From an uncultured bacterium (GTDB taxonomy: Bacteria; Patescibacteriota; Minisyncoccia; Phycocordibacterales; CAIZLB01): 45,567 nucleotides of DNA. The DNA lies in assembly GCA_903848795.1 (NCBI GenBank), contig CAINHC010000045.1, forward strand, positions 1-45,567, given 5' to 3'. Position 1 is the first letter of the stretch; each line of letters opens with the position of its first letter. Below, piece after piece: positions 34,074 to 42,599 of the stretch. The translations under genes were made by a program, and so were the position numbers. The notes under the pieces are model-generated. The model was not told the DNA's origin, ran no database searches, and worked only from the letters and a program-made list of their open reading frames with translations.

Positions 34074-35546
34074 GTGAATAATGAAGAACAAAACAAAAAT
34101 AACGCCACCTATCATACGGAAGATCATGCGGAAACTAATCATGTAATACACGATGCTGTTCATGCCACTGTTCAAGCGACTGGTCATGCTATTGGTCAAA
34201 CTGTCCACGCTGCAGGCGTAGGTGCTAAGGCTGTAGGGCATGAGGTTGCAGTCGTCCAAAAGAAAGCTAAAAACTTTTGGCACATGTTGGGACCTGGACT
34301 TACCACCGGCGCTTCTGATGATGATCCATCTGGAATCGCAACCTATTCTCAAACCGGAGCACAATATAGTTTCAAATTAATTTGGCTCTCTCTTTTTACA
34401 TTCCCATTGATGGCCTCAGTTCAAGAGATGTGTGCAAGAATTGGAATGATTACGGGGCAGGGGCTTGCCGCTAATATAAGACAATACCATTCAAGAACGG
34501 CAATTTATATTTGTACATTTCTGCTTCTCGCTGCGAACATATTTAATATTGGAGCTGACTTTGGTGCGATGACTAAAGCGATTCAATTAATTTTCCCATA
34601 TTTTCCATTTGGCCCTACGGTGATATTTTTTGGAGTAAGTGGGCTACTTATGCAAATATTTATGAGTTATGGAAGATATGCAAAGTATCTCAAATACCTT
34701 GCACTTGTTTTATTCTCATACGTTATAACAGCTTTTTATGTGCAAATAGATTGGAGTTCGATATTTTATTATACTGTCGTTCCACATTTTGATTTTTCAA
34801 AAGACCAAATTCTTTTGGTGTGTGGAATATTGGGAACTACCATTTCTCCATATCTTTTCTTCTGGCAAACATCTCAGGAAATCGAAGAGAAGCAATTGGC
34901 GCAAGGAATTGCAAATGGGGTGGCACCTGGTGATGTAGAGACTGGAACTAAGATGCCAGCTTCATCATCTGCTGAAATTAAAAATATGAGAGTTGATATT
35001 TGGTCTGGAATGTTCATCTCGAATATGGCGATGTTCTTTATTATCGCCGTCTGTTCTGCTACTTTGTTTTCACACGGTGTGACAAACATTGGGACTGCGG
35101 CAGACGCTGCAGCGGCACTTCGACCTTTTGCTGGGGACTTTGCGTATCTATTATTCACAATTGGCATCATCGGTGTTGGTCTTCTTGCAGTGCCCGTGCT
35201 TGCTGGTTCTGCTGCTTACGCAGTGTCTGAGAGTTTTGGATGGAAGTTTGGATTGAATAGAAAACTTAAAGAGGCAAAAGCTTTTTACGGAATCATTTCA
35301 CTTGCTGTTATCGTTGGAATTGGATTGAATTTTATTAACCTTGATCCAATTAAGGCGCTTATTTATTCTGCTATTTTGAATGGAATTGTCGCACCAGTGA
35401 TTTTGTATTTCATCGTGAGACTAAGCTCTAGAGCTGATGTAATGGGGGAGAATAAAAACAAGAGATTGACTAATATCGTTGGGTGGGTTACGGTAGTATT
35501 TATGGGAATAACAGCGCTCGCTACAATTTATGCGCTGTTCTCTTAA
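34074..35546 (+). CDS. NRAMP-family divalent-metal transporter-like protein
   Basis: A 490-residue protein with about eleven membrane helices and an N-terminal soluble part of 65 residues rich in His (HTEDHAETNHVIHDAVHATV), which could bind metal. Helix 1 has GPGLTTGASDDDPSGIATYS, the variant form of the NRAMP DPGN motif. Helix 6 carries TTISPYLFFWQ, where classical members have a Met-Pro-His. These changes place it in the NRAMP-related group, whose substrate may differ from Mn2+ or Fe2+. It is followed by a methyltransferase 27 bases downstream. Confidence 0.85.
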   Translation: MNNEEQNKNNATYHTEDHAETNHVIHDAVHATVQATGHAIGQTVHAAGVGAKAVGHEVAVVQKKAKNFWHMLGPGLTTGASDDDPSGIATYSQTGAQYSFKLIWLSLFTFPLMASVQEMCARIGMITGQGLAANIRQYHSRTAIYICTFLLLAANIFNIGADFGAMTKAIQLIFPYFPFGPTVIFFGVSGLLMQIFMSYGRYAKYLKYLALVLFSYVITAFYVQIDWSSIFYYTVVPHFDFSKDQILLVCGILGTTISPYLFFWQTSQEIEEKQLAQGIANGVAPGDVETGTKMPASSSAEIKNMRVDIWSGMFISNMAMFFIIAVCSATLFSHGVTNIGTAADAAAALRPFAGDFAYLLFTIGIIGVGLLAVPVLAGSAAYAVSESFGWKFGLNRKLKEAKAFYGIISLAVIVGIGLNFINLDPIKALIYSAILNGIVAPVILYFIVRLSSRADVMGENKNKRLTNIVGWVTVVFMGITALATIYALFS

Positions 35547-35573
35547 ATCGATAAATACATAAAAAGTCAAAAT

Positions 35574-36326
35574 ATGCCTAAAGCACCTAAGAAAAATTCA
35601 GCTACATTTTGGAATAAGGAATATCAAACAGGGGAGCACCTAGCTCTTTCAACTGAGCCATCGGGGGACATGATGAGTTTTGTTAAGTGGGCTGTCCGAA
35701 ATTCCGAGTGGCATCCATTTCCCAAGAATGGTCTAATTGTTGATGCTGGATGTGGAAATGGAAGAAATATTATTCCACTATGTGCCGAATATAATATGAG
35801 AGGAATCGGCATTGATATTTCTGGAACTGCGATTGAACAAGCAAAAGCAACGGCAAAGGAAAAAGGTGTTACCAAAGTAGAGCCTGATGCTAAGGTGGCA
35901 AAGGAGGAGAGAATTAAATTCTATGTACAAGATTTGTCAGAGACAATTCCAACTGAAGATGTGAGTGTTGATGTTTTTTTGGATATGATGACAAGTCACT
36001 TTTTGAAAGATGAAGATCGTAAAAATTATGCAAAAGAAATTGCAAGAGTTGTGAAGCCTTATGGTTGGTTATTTTTAAAGACTTTTGTATTGGATTCTGA
36101 TTCACATGCTATTAGATTGATAAAAGATCATCCCGCAGGAGAACATAATTCATATATTCATCCAAGAATTGATGTCTACGAACACGTTTGGACTGAAGAT
36201 GAAATCATAGAATTGTTTGCACCTCATTTTAAAATACATAAGATGATAAAATCTTATAAGCACATAAAAGATGGAAAGGCTTATAAGCGAAGAACAATTT
36301 CTGCGTACATGGAGAGGTTGCGTTAG
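35574..36326 (+). CDS. Class I SAM-dependent methyltransferase
   Basis: A 250-residue Rossmann-fold methyltransferase. Motif I is IVDAGCGNGRN (about 56-66), motif II IGIDISGTAIEQAK, motif IV near VDVFLDMMTSHF, followed by LKTFVLDSDSHA. The substrate cannot be read from sequence. A TehB-like or small-molecule methyltransferase is plausible. It may be co-transcribed with the transporter upstream. Confidence 0.87.
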   Translation: MPKAPKKNSATFWNKEYQTGEHLALSTEPSGDMMSFVKWAVRNSEWHPFPKNGLIVDAGCGNGRNIIPLCAEYNMRGIGIDISGTAIEQAKATAKEKGVTKVEPDAKVAKEERIKFYVQDLSETIPTEDVSVDVFLDMMTSHFLKDEDRKNYAKEIARVVKPYGWLFLKTFVLDSDSHAIRLIKDHPAGEHNSYIHPRIDVYEHVWTEDEIIELFAPHFKIHKMIKSYKHIKDGKAYKRRTISAYMERLR

Positions 36327-36365
36327 AGCAGCCGTCACTACAATCGAGGATTGCCTGACCCCATG

Positions 36366-36831
36366 TTGGCGTGTTAAAATAATTACATGACTAAAAACAA
36401 ACCAACTCACATGAAGCAACAAAGACTCGATGGTCTTGCTGATGGAATTTTTGCAATCGTCATGACCTTCTTGGCGTTTGAGATCAAAGTTCCAGTGATG
36501 CCAGATTTTGTTAATGAGGCAACCTTGTTTTTAGCTTTACAAAGACTCCTCCCAATTTTCCTTAGCTTCATAATGTCCTTCGCGCTTCTATTCACATATT
36601 GGCGTGTTAAAATAATTACATGACTAAAAACAAACCAACTCACATGAAGCAACAAAGGCTCGATGGTCTTGCTGATGGAATTTTTGCAATCGTCATGACC
36701 TTCTTGGCATTTGAGATCAAAGTTCCCGTGATGCCTGATTTTGTTAATGAAGCAACCTTGTTTTTAGCATTACAAAGACTTCTTCCAATTTTTCTAAGCT
36801 TCATAATGTCCTTCGCACTTCTCTTCACATA
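36366..36831 (+). repeat. 233-bp tandem duplication
   Basis: Two adjacent units, 36366-36598 and 36599-36831. TTGGCGTG is present at both unit starts and again at 36832. The units differ at 12 positions, all third-codon-position synonymous changes in the shared frame. Because 233 is not a multiple of three, the first copy runs into a stop soon after the junction. Confidence 0.95.
36387..36623 (+). pseudogene. Truncated TMEM175-like (DUF1211) gene copy
   Basis: A 78-residue reading frame identical in protein sequence to the first 72 residues of the next gene, then ending WRVKIIT because the tandem repeat shifts the frame. It contains only the first two membrane helices. Its stop overlaps the next ATG (ATGA). 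Probably a non-functional duplicate, or a join of two strain variants during assembly. Confidence 0.85.
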
Positions 36832-37333
36832 TTGGCGTGCTCACCACTATATCACTTCTGTTTATGCAAAGACTCTTACCGTGTACATGGCGTGTTACAA
36901 TGCGCTATTCTTTTTGCTGATAATTTTAGTTCCGTTCTCAACGTCGCTGTTAGGAGAGTATCCAAACAATAGAGTGTCAATTTTAGTTTATGCATTGAAT
37001 GTAATTTTGATCGGTATGAGTTTGTATTTAATGAGAAGGCACATTGAGAAAGACTCAGAGATTGACACAATTGCAATTACAAAAATAGAAAGAAGAAGTG
37101 GTTACATTAGAATTCTTTTTCCAATTGCTACAGCGTGTCTCGCAATTATCGCAAGTCTGTGGAGTCCCGCACTTGCTAAGACTTTTTTTATATTAGGAAT
37201 ATTATTTAATCTTGTTCCCGCAAGTTCAAATGTAATGCATAAATGGTTGGACCGAATGTTTGCAGATGATGATGAAATTATTCAAAGTAATCATTTTGCA
37301 GAAATTACAATTGAGCCAGATTTGACGGAGTAA
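36620..37333 (+). CDS. TMEM175-family (DUF1211) membrane protein, putative K+ channel
   Basis: A 237-residue protein with six predicted membrane helices. The first has RLDGLADGIFAIVMTFLAFEIKVP (residues 13-36), matching the conserved R-x-x-G-x-x-D-G-x-F-A signature of TMEM175-like channels; bacterial members are K+-permeable tetramers. A charged C-terminus (RMFADDDEIIQS) follows the last helix. It is preceded by the truncated copy of its own start. Confidence 0.87.
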   Translation: MTKNKPTHMKQQRLDGLADGIFAIVMTFLAFEIKVPVMPDFVNEATLFLALQRLLPIFLSFIMSFALLFTYWRAHHYITSVYAKTLTVYMACYNALFFLLIILVPFSTSLLGEYPNNRVSILVYALNVILIGMSLYLMRRHIEKDSEIDTIAITKIERRSGYIRILFPIATACLAIIASLWSPALAKTFFILGILFNLVPASSNVMHKWLDRMFADDDEIIQSNHFAEITIEPDLTE

Positions 37334-37413
37334 ATTTTTCTGAATAATTAAAAAGTTATTTTTTATTTTTCAAAGTCTATAAAAATATTTTAAATAATTT
37401 CGATAATTATAAT

Positions 37414-37441
37414 TTGCATCCCTTATCAATTATGATATATT
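37414..37441 (+). promoter_or_regulatory. Promoter of the tRNA-Thr pair
   Basis: TTGCAT (37414-37419) and TATATT (37436-37441) with 16 bases between them; the start site would be close to the first tRNA base at 37451. Confidence 0.6.
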
Positions 37442-37450
37442 TGCAAGAGC

Positions 37451-37523
37451 GCTGATGTAGCTCAGTTGGTAGAGCACACCCATGGTAAGGGTGAGGTCGA
37501 CGGTTCGATCCCGTCCATCAGCT
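37451..37523 (+). tRNA. tRNA-Thr (anticodon GGU)
   Basis: Acceptor GCTGATG with CATCAGC and T73. D arm GCTC/GAGC with GG in the loop, anticodon arm CACCC-ATGGTAA-GGGTG, T arm GACGG/CCGTC with TTCGATC. No full CCA is encoded. Confidence 0.94.
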
Positions 37524-37546
37524 CCTTTAATAATATGTAATAATAT

Positions 37547-37619
37547 GCCGATGTAGCTCAGTTGGTAGAGCAGCACATTCGTAACGTGCAGGTCGACGGT
37601 TCGATCCCGTCCATTGGCT
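37547..37619 (+). tRNA. tRNA-Thr (anticodon CGU)
   Basis: Acceptor GCCGATG with CATTGGC and T73. D and T arms are the same as in the preceding tRNA-Thr, so the two arose by duplication. The anticodon arm is GCACA-TTCGTAA-CGTGC with one A-C mismatch next to the loop. Confidence 0.93.
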
Positions 37620-37785
37620 CCATTTTGCTTTAATACTCAAGGTTCTCCGCAAAACAAGTTCGGGTACTTTAGTTGTAATGCTCCACTAACTCATGTGAAC
37701 GATTTTTTGTTCATTCTTAAAAACTTTGGTAATTCATTAGAAAATATTTATAAAGGCATTAAGGTCGTTTTGGTAAGATAGTCGT

Positions 37786-37983
37786 ATGGAAAAAGACTTT
37801 AATAAATGGAATGATAAAAAGAATAGTATTAACGATATAAGCGATATACCAAACTTTCATGAAAGGGAAATATGGATTTGTTTTCTTGGTTTAAATATCG
37901 GCTTTGAACAGGATGGTGCTGGTGATAATTTTGATTTCAAAAGTCAATGGCGATACTATAACATGGTATGGCACCACAGCTAG
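37786..37983 (+). pseudogene. MazF/PemK-type toxin N-terminal fragment
   Basis: A 65-residue reading frame in which FHEREIWICFLGLNIGFEQDG strongly resembles the N-terminus of MazF/PemK-like toxins common in Patescibacteria. There the next residues would be the GxxFxRPVLVL core. Here the similarity stops after GAGDNF, and a different tail with an early stop follows. No antitoxin is adjacent. Probably a remnant left by a deletion or rearrangement; a short functional peptide cannot be excluded. Confidence 0.6.
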
Positions 37984-38006
37984 GTGGTATCATGGCTTGA
38001 CGTGAG

Positions 38007-38035
38007 GTAAAGCCTTTGGTGGAGAAAGGTTTTAC
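38007..38035 (+). terminator. Hairpin between the MazF remnant and prfB
   Basis: GTAAAGCCTTT and AAAGGTTTTAC pair with one G-T wobble around a loop of seven bases. The T tract is short, so it may be a terminator or a leader structure of prfB. Confidence 0.4.
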
Positions 38036-38114
38036 ACTTATTTTATGGTAAAATAGCCTTAACTAGATAAAATAAGCAAAGAAGAGATTTTAAATTCACA
38101 AAAAATTCAACAAA

Positions 38115-39020
38115 ATGGCGACACAATTAAATAAAGCGGAAAAAGAGGCGAGAATACTTGAAATAGAATCAGCGATGAATGCTGTGGATTTTTGGCAGGA
38201 CTCTACAAAGGCACAATTGTTAATAAAAGAGCTTCAAGATTTAAAACTTGAGCTTGAGAGTGGTCTGGCGGGAAGCCCATATGACTCTGGAAGTGCAATT
38301 ATTACAATTTTTTCTGGTGCTGGCGGAGATGACTCTGAAGATTTTTCTAGAATGCTATTCGAGATGTATCAGAAATATATTTCCAAAAAAGGATGGAGCA
38401 TGTCTTTGATTCATGAACATAAAAATGATCATGGAGGATTTAGAAATATTTCATTCGACATAGATGGTCGTGGTGCATTTGGAACTCTTAAGCATGAGTC
38501 AGGAGTGCATCGCCTTGTCAGGCTTTCTCCATTTAATTCAAAACAATTGCGTCACACTAGTTTTTCAATGGTTGAAGTGGTTCCGAAATTTGATAAGCCT
38601 GTAGATATTGAGATACCAGAAGAGGATTTGGAATATTCCTATGCTAGAGCAGGTGGGCCTGGCGGACAGAATGTTAACAAAAGGGAAACTGCAGTTAGGA
38701 TTGTTCATAAGCCAACAAAAATGTCTGTCCATGTAACAACTGAACGTTCTCAGCTCCAAAATAGGGAAAAGGGAATTGCAATGCTTAAGGCAAAAATCTA
38801 CGCACACCAAGAAGAAGAGCGTCTAGCAAAAGAGAAAGGGCTCTTTATTAGTAAAACAACGGATGCTGAGTGGGGCAATCAAATACGTTCTTACGTACTT
38901 CATCCATATAAGATGGTAAAGGATCATCGAACGGACATTGAGACCAGTAAGGTGGAGGATGTCTTAAATGGGAACATTGATGATTTTATAGAGGCTGAGA
39001 AGAAGTTTTTTGCTGAATAG
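38115..39020 (+). CDS. prfB: Peptide chain release factor 2, shortened N-terminal domain
   Basis: Recognises UAA and UGA and triggers peptide release. The stop-reading tripeptide SPF is in [10 protein letters not shown] (about 137-139). The GGQ loop is in [13 protein letters not shown] (about 181-185). The 301 residues are well short of the usual 360 or so, because part of the helical N-terminal domain 1 is missing. No UGA frameshift site is seen at the start, so the usual autoregulatory frameshift appears absent. Use of TGA stops in this window fits its presence. Confidence 0.93.
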   Translation: MATQLNKAEKEARILEIESAMNAVDFWQDSTKAQLLIKELQDLKLELESGLAGSPYDSGSAIITIFSGAGGDDSEDFSRMLFEMYQKYISKKGWSMSLIHEHKNDHGGFRNISFDIDGRGAFGTLKHESGVHRLVRLSPFNSKQLRHTSFSMVEVVPKFDKPVDIEIPEEDLEYSYARAGGPGGQNVNKRETAVRIVHKPTKMSVHVTTERSQLQNREKGIAMLKAKIYAHQEEERLAKEKGLFISKTTDAEWGNQIRSYVLHPYKMVKDHRTDIETSKVEDVLNGNIDDFIEAEKKFFAE

Positions 39021-39105
39021 AGTATAAAGTAAATTACAGCAGGATGAGAGTGATGATATGGACTATTTGCGTCAATTTATGTTGTAAAAAAAACATTTAA
39101 AGTGA

Positions 39106-39111
39106 TATAAT
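39106..39111 (+). promoter_or_regulatory. -10 box of the small-membrane-protein/prepilin operon
   Basis: TATAAT ends nine bases before the ATG at 39121. Confidence 0.5.
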
Positions 39112-39120
39112 ACAAATATC

Positions 39121-39393
39121 ATGACATTAGGTTACGATGAAGATGTAGATATCAGCAAAGAGTCGAACATTAATATTATTCCAAATAAGGAAGAGCGAAT
39201 TCTGTATTCCAAGTTCCAGAAAAGTTCAGAAACACCAACTATAATATCTTTCTTAATATCAAGGGGAATCGTAAAAAATGAGGATAATGCTAGATTGTTG
39301 TTGTTGATAATTACAATCATTATATTTGCAGTAAGTATCTACTACTTCTTCCGTGGCTTTAGTGGACCAATATTCATTGATAAATTAAAATAA
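39121..39393 (+). CDS. Small single-pass membrane protein (family member B)
   Basis: A 90-residue protein with an acidic N-terminus, the family core ILYSKFQKSSETPTIISFL, a charged ISRGIVKNEDNARLL stretch and a membrane helix (about 60-79). It is related to the protein at 27858 in both core and helix order. It stops five bases before a prepilin gene, so it is probably an accessory factor for that pilin. No known family recognised. Confidence 0.82.
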   Translation: MTLGYDEDVDISKESNINIIPNKEERILYSKFQKSSETPTIISFLISRGIVKNEDNARLLLLIITIIIFAVSIYYFFRGFSGPIFIDKLK

Positions 39394-39398
39394 ATAAT

Positions 39399-40373
39399 AT
39401 GAAAAATATATTTAAAAATAGGGTGACGTCAAAATATCACGAAGCCTTTACCTTGATTGAACTCTTGGTTGTTGTTGCAATAATTTCACTGCTATCGTCA
39501 CTGGTTATGAGCAGTTTAGCATCAGCTAGAATGAAGGCAAATGATACAAAAATTGCACAGGATTTGAGACAATTTAGGAACGCCGTCGATCTTTATTATA
39601 ATGATAATCACGTATACCCGCCGACAGATTCTTATGCGGTAAATTATGAGGATACAAAATTTGCTAATGAAAGTAACCCCCAAAATAGTTGGGCACATAA
39701 ATTATCTTTCTTCATCAAGACAGCTGAAGCTGCTTTGCAGCCGACACATTCAATTACAGCGCTTTGTAAAAATTTTGATAATGTAGCAATTTCTATGGTT
39801 AATAGAAAATATCTTGCTTCAGTTCCGGTACATCCTTATGATAATGACGCTACGGGTGTTTGTTATAAGGCTGTAAGAAGTGCGAGTACAAACTCATTTA
39901 GTGCGTACGGAATCCTGACGTCACAAGTTGGTCTTACAAATGGTACAAGAATAAGTAAAAGAGCTGGTTTTATAGAAGGAGATGTTAGTGTGGGTGGCAT
40001 TGTAGGTATTAAGGATGCGATAACATCAACGGCCCCTAGTGGTGAAATATCTTATCCTGCTGGCCCAGATGGATTGCTACCCGTTGATTCATCTGGAGGG
40101 GTGGTTTCAATTGATCAGATTGACGGTTTGACAAGTGGTTCAAATACATTCGTAACGAATGGAAGCTCAAATTGCCCAGCTAATCAATTTTATAGTAATT
40201 ATACATCTTCTTGTCTACCTGTAATAAGATGTTCAGCTGATTTAAATATAGTATACGATGCACCAACTAACTCTTGTAAGAGTAGATGTCAAGCTGGATA
40301 TCATGTTACCGCAATATCTTATCCAACTTGTATAGTTGATGACGTGATGTCTCCCCCTGCGACTACTGAATAG
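39399..40373 (+). CDS. Large prepilin with Cys-rich C-terminus
   Basis: A 324-residue prepilin-like protein. The leader ends HEA before FTLIELLVVVAIISLLS, so the residue before cleavage is Ala rather than Gly. LRQFRNAVDLYYNDNHVYPP is the classic pseudopilin helix and YP motif. The mature part is twice the usual size, with a Gly/Ser linker and a C-terminal Cys-rich module (NCPANQFYSNY, SCLPVIRC, SCKSRCQAGYH), suggesting an extracellular binding tip. It is paired with the small membrane protein upstream. Confidence 0.88.
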   Translation: MKNIFKNRVTSKYHEAFTLIELLVVVAIISLLSSLVMSSLASARMKANDTKIAQDLRQFRNAVDLYYNDNHVYPPTDSYAVNYEDTKFANESNPQNSWAHKLSFFIKTAEAALQPTHSITALCKNFDNVAISMVNRKYLASVPVHPYDNDATGVCYKAVRSASTNSFSAYGILTSQVGLTNGTRISKRAGFIEGDVSVGGIVGIKDAITSTAPSGEISYPAGPDGLLPVDSSGGVVSIDQIDGLTSGSNTFVTNGSSNCPANQFYSNYTSSCLPVIRCSADLNIVYDAPTNSCKSRCQAGYHVTAISYPTCIVDDVMSPPATTE

Positions 40374-40441
40374 CTAAACAATATTAGAAATAATTAATGA
40401 ATCAATTTATATATCGACCTAGATTAGAAATATAAAAAATA

Positions 40442-41587
40442 ATGTTAAACAACAATATAAAACTAAATAAAAAATTATTTGATATCGATGTTGAAAAAAA
40501 AGCGACCCGATCAGGTTTTGGTGAGGGGCTTTTACTTGCTGGAAAAAGGGATTCTCGAGTGGTGGCACTTTCTGCAGATTTGACAGAATCTACCCAAGTT
40601 CATCTTTTTAAGGAAGCATACCCTGATAGATTTGTAGAAGTTGGGGTAGCAGAGCAAAATCTTGCAAGTGTAGCGTCGGGTTTGTCCGCGGGCGGTAAGT
40701 TGCCAGTCATTGCCTCTTATGCTGTCTTTAGCCCAGGAAGGAATTGGGAACAAATTAGGACGACGATTTGTTATAACGATAGGCGAGTAATTATTGCAGG
40801 ATCTCACGCTGGACTATCAGTTGGGTCTGATGGGGGATCACATCAAATGCTTGAAGATATCGCTCTGACGAGGGTTTTGCCAAACATGATTGTTGTCTCG
40901 CCATGCGATGCAATCGAGGCTAGAAAGGCCATTTTAGCCCTTACAGAGGGTGTGGAAAGTGGCTCTGATGTGTCTGGAGCAGGCGATAAAAGAGAGACTG
41001 GAAGTGGTATAAAGGGGGGTGTAAAAATGGGGCCAGCGTATTTGAGGCTCGCTAGGGATAAATCGCCAATTATTACTACAGAAGAGACACCTTTTAAGCT
41101 TGGAAAGGCTCAGATTGTATGGGGAGATCATGTGGATTGCGATGCGGGTGATGCGGGAGATGCTGTGAATAACGCTGCGAACAGTGTTGCACGCGGTGTG
41201 CCTGTTACAGGCGCGGCATTATGTGATATCGGCATAATTGCAACAGGTCCTATTTTATATAATGCAATTTTGGCAGCGCAAAAATTGGGGGATCTCAAGG
41301 TACGTGCTAAGGTTTTGAATTTAGCAACAATCAAGCCAATTGACGAGGAGGCGATAGTTGCACTCGCCAGACAATCTCACGGAAGAATTTTGACAGTAGA
41401 GGAGCATCAAATTAGTGGGGGAATGGGTAGCGCTGTTGCTGAAGTTCTCGCAAGAAGATATCCATCTAAAATGGCGTTTGTTGGGGTGAGTGATAGATTC
41501 GGACAATCTGGAACGACGGAAGAATTGTATAAGGAGTACGGGTTGGATGTAGATAGTATAGTGGAGAAAGCGAAGGGGTTAGTTTAG
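40442..41587 (+). CDS. Transketolase C-terminal section (split enzyme subunit)
   Basis: A 381-residue protein covering the pyrimidine-binding and C-terminal domains of transketolase. GVAEQNLASVASGLS contains the Glu that activates thiamine diphosphate. YAVFSPGRNWEQIR and SVGSDGGSHQMLEDIA follow, and the C-terminal domain holds EEHQISGGMGSAV. The N-terminal ThDP/Mg half must be a separate gene outside this window. Two low-complexity inserts (about 169-195 and 229-258, Gly/Ala/Asp/Asn-rich) are absent from usual members. It overlaps the convergent prepilin gene by nine bases. Confidence 0.9.
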   Translation: MLNNNIKLNKKLFDIDVEKKATRSGFGEGLLLAGKRDSRVVALSADLTESTQVHLFKEAYPDRFVEVGVAEQNLASVASGLSAGGKLPVIASYAVFSPGRNWEQIRTTICYNDRRVIIAGSHAGLSVGSDGGSHQMLEDIALTRVLPNMIVVSPCDAIEARKAILALTEGVESGSDVSGAGDKRETGSGIKGGVKMGPAYLRLARDKSPIITTEETPFKLGKAQIVWGDHVDCDAGDAGDAVNNAANSVARGVPVTGAALCDIGIIATGPILYNAILAAQKLGDLKVRAKVLNLATIKPIDEEAIVALARQSHGRILTVEEHQISGGMGSAVAEVLARRYPSKMAFVGVSDRFGQSGTTEELYKEYGLDVDSIVEKAKGLV

Positions 41588-42148
41588 AAGCACTGAGCAC
41601 CAAGTGTAATCAGAGATTGCTCCAAGGTAAAAATCACTAGTTGATATATCAGACATCATTTGGGGGCAGGAATTACTATTTTTTAATGCTGGAAAAAGGA
41701 GTTTACCATTGCTACATTGCGGATTTCCGCCGGTACATGCAAAAATGAATCCTTTATAATCCTTAATTATTCCAACAGTATCCGCTATCTTAACAGTTTG
41801 ATCGACAAAAGAGTATGAGCTTAAATATTTTTGTAATGATGAATTCATCGCTGGATTGTTGGATATAACGTTATCAGTTTTTTTACATCCTCCTTCAGAG
41901 TAATTACCTATGCATGTGTAAGTTCCAGTTAGTCCAGATGATGGATAGTATCCGTTGTCTTGTTTAAATTGTAGTAGAGCACTTAAAACTACTCTGTAAT
42001 CAGCAATTTGTTTTGTGTTGGTAGCTTGAGCTTTTGCTTGAGTAAGTGAAGCTAGTATAACTGCACTCAACAATGAAATGATTCCAATGACCACCATCAA
42101 CTCTATCAATGTAAATCCTTTATTGTATATAGTTTTTGGTTTTTTCAT
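41579..42148 (-). CDS. Type IV prepilin-like protein with Cys residues
   Basis: A 189-residue prepilin. The leader MKKPKTIYNKG is followed by FTLIELMVVIGIISLLSAV, with Glu5 present. The helix IADYRVVLSALLQFKQDNGYYPSS is typical of pseudopilins. Several Cys (YTCIG, GGCKK, FACTGG, CSNG, TWCSV) suggest disulfides. The ATG at 42148 is preferred over an upstream TTG. It lies 17 bases after a small membrane protein gene, the same arrangement as at 39121/39399. Confidence 0.87.
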   Translation of the reverse strand: MKKPKTIYNKGFTLIELMVVIGIISLLSAVILASLTQAKAQATNTKQIADYRVVLSALLQFKQDNGYYPSSGLTGTYTCIGNYSEGGCKKTDNVISNNPAMNSSLQKYLSSYSFVDQTVKIADTVGIIKDYKGFIFACTGGNPQCSNGKLLFPALKNSNSCPQMMSDISTSDFYLGAISDYTWCSVLLN

Positions 42149-42165
42149 AGATGTAATTATTCTTT

Positions 42166-42498
42166 TCAATTATTTTGGTTATCAAATACCTTATGGTTAA
42201 CCCATTCTTGAGCCTCTTTGTCGCTCATAATATGTTTTCCTTCAAGAGTAAATATAACCCTATATTTGATAGCGGGGTTTAATATTGAAATTGTAAAAAG
42301 TATTCCTGCTGTGAAGGAAATTATGGCAACACTTAAAAGAAATTTTTCCGCCGATCTTTCAGTTCTGCAAATCCCATTTTTTACGAGTCGTTGTGTAAAA
42401 GTTAGTCTCGTTTTTGAGCGAGTCTTTAAATAAGAGGCCCTACTTGAGTTTTGGGGTCTGTAGTTAAATTCATCTTCAAACTGAATTTTACCCGACAT
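42166..42498 (-). CDS. Small single-pass membrane protein (family member C)
   Basis: A 110-residue protein with a basic N-terminal half (RASYLKTRSKTRLTF), LVKNGICRTERSAEKFL like the IVKTERAA and IVKNEDNA segments of the other two members, a membrane helix (about 59-79) and a soluble tail containing KHIMSDKEAQEWVN. It directly precedes a prepilin gene on the same strand. The similarity to members A and B is modest but includes position and helix order. Confidence 0.75.
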   Translation of the reverse strand: MSGKIQFEDEFNYRPQNSSRASYLKTRSKTRLTFTQRLVKNGICRTERSAEKFLLSVAIISFTAGILFTISILNPAIKYRVIFTLEGKHIMSDKEAQEWVNHKVFDNQNN

Positions 42499-42540
42499 TG
42501 TAACTGTATTATATCATTATATCTTTTTTAATAAAAGAGA

Positions 42541-42575
42541 ATCCCCAGCCTGCGTGATGTGCGCTGACTGGGGTT
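42541..42575 (-). terminator. Terminator of the PEP-CTERM-like gene
   Basis: On the minus strand, AACCCCAG and CTGGGGATT form a stem around a GC-rich loop, followed by TCTCTTTTATT. It lies 25 bases after the gene stop. Confidence 0.6.
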
Positions 42576-42599
42576 CGAGGCAGAGGGTTTTTGTGGCAT

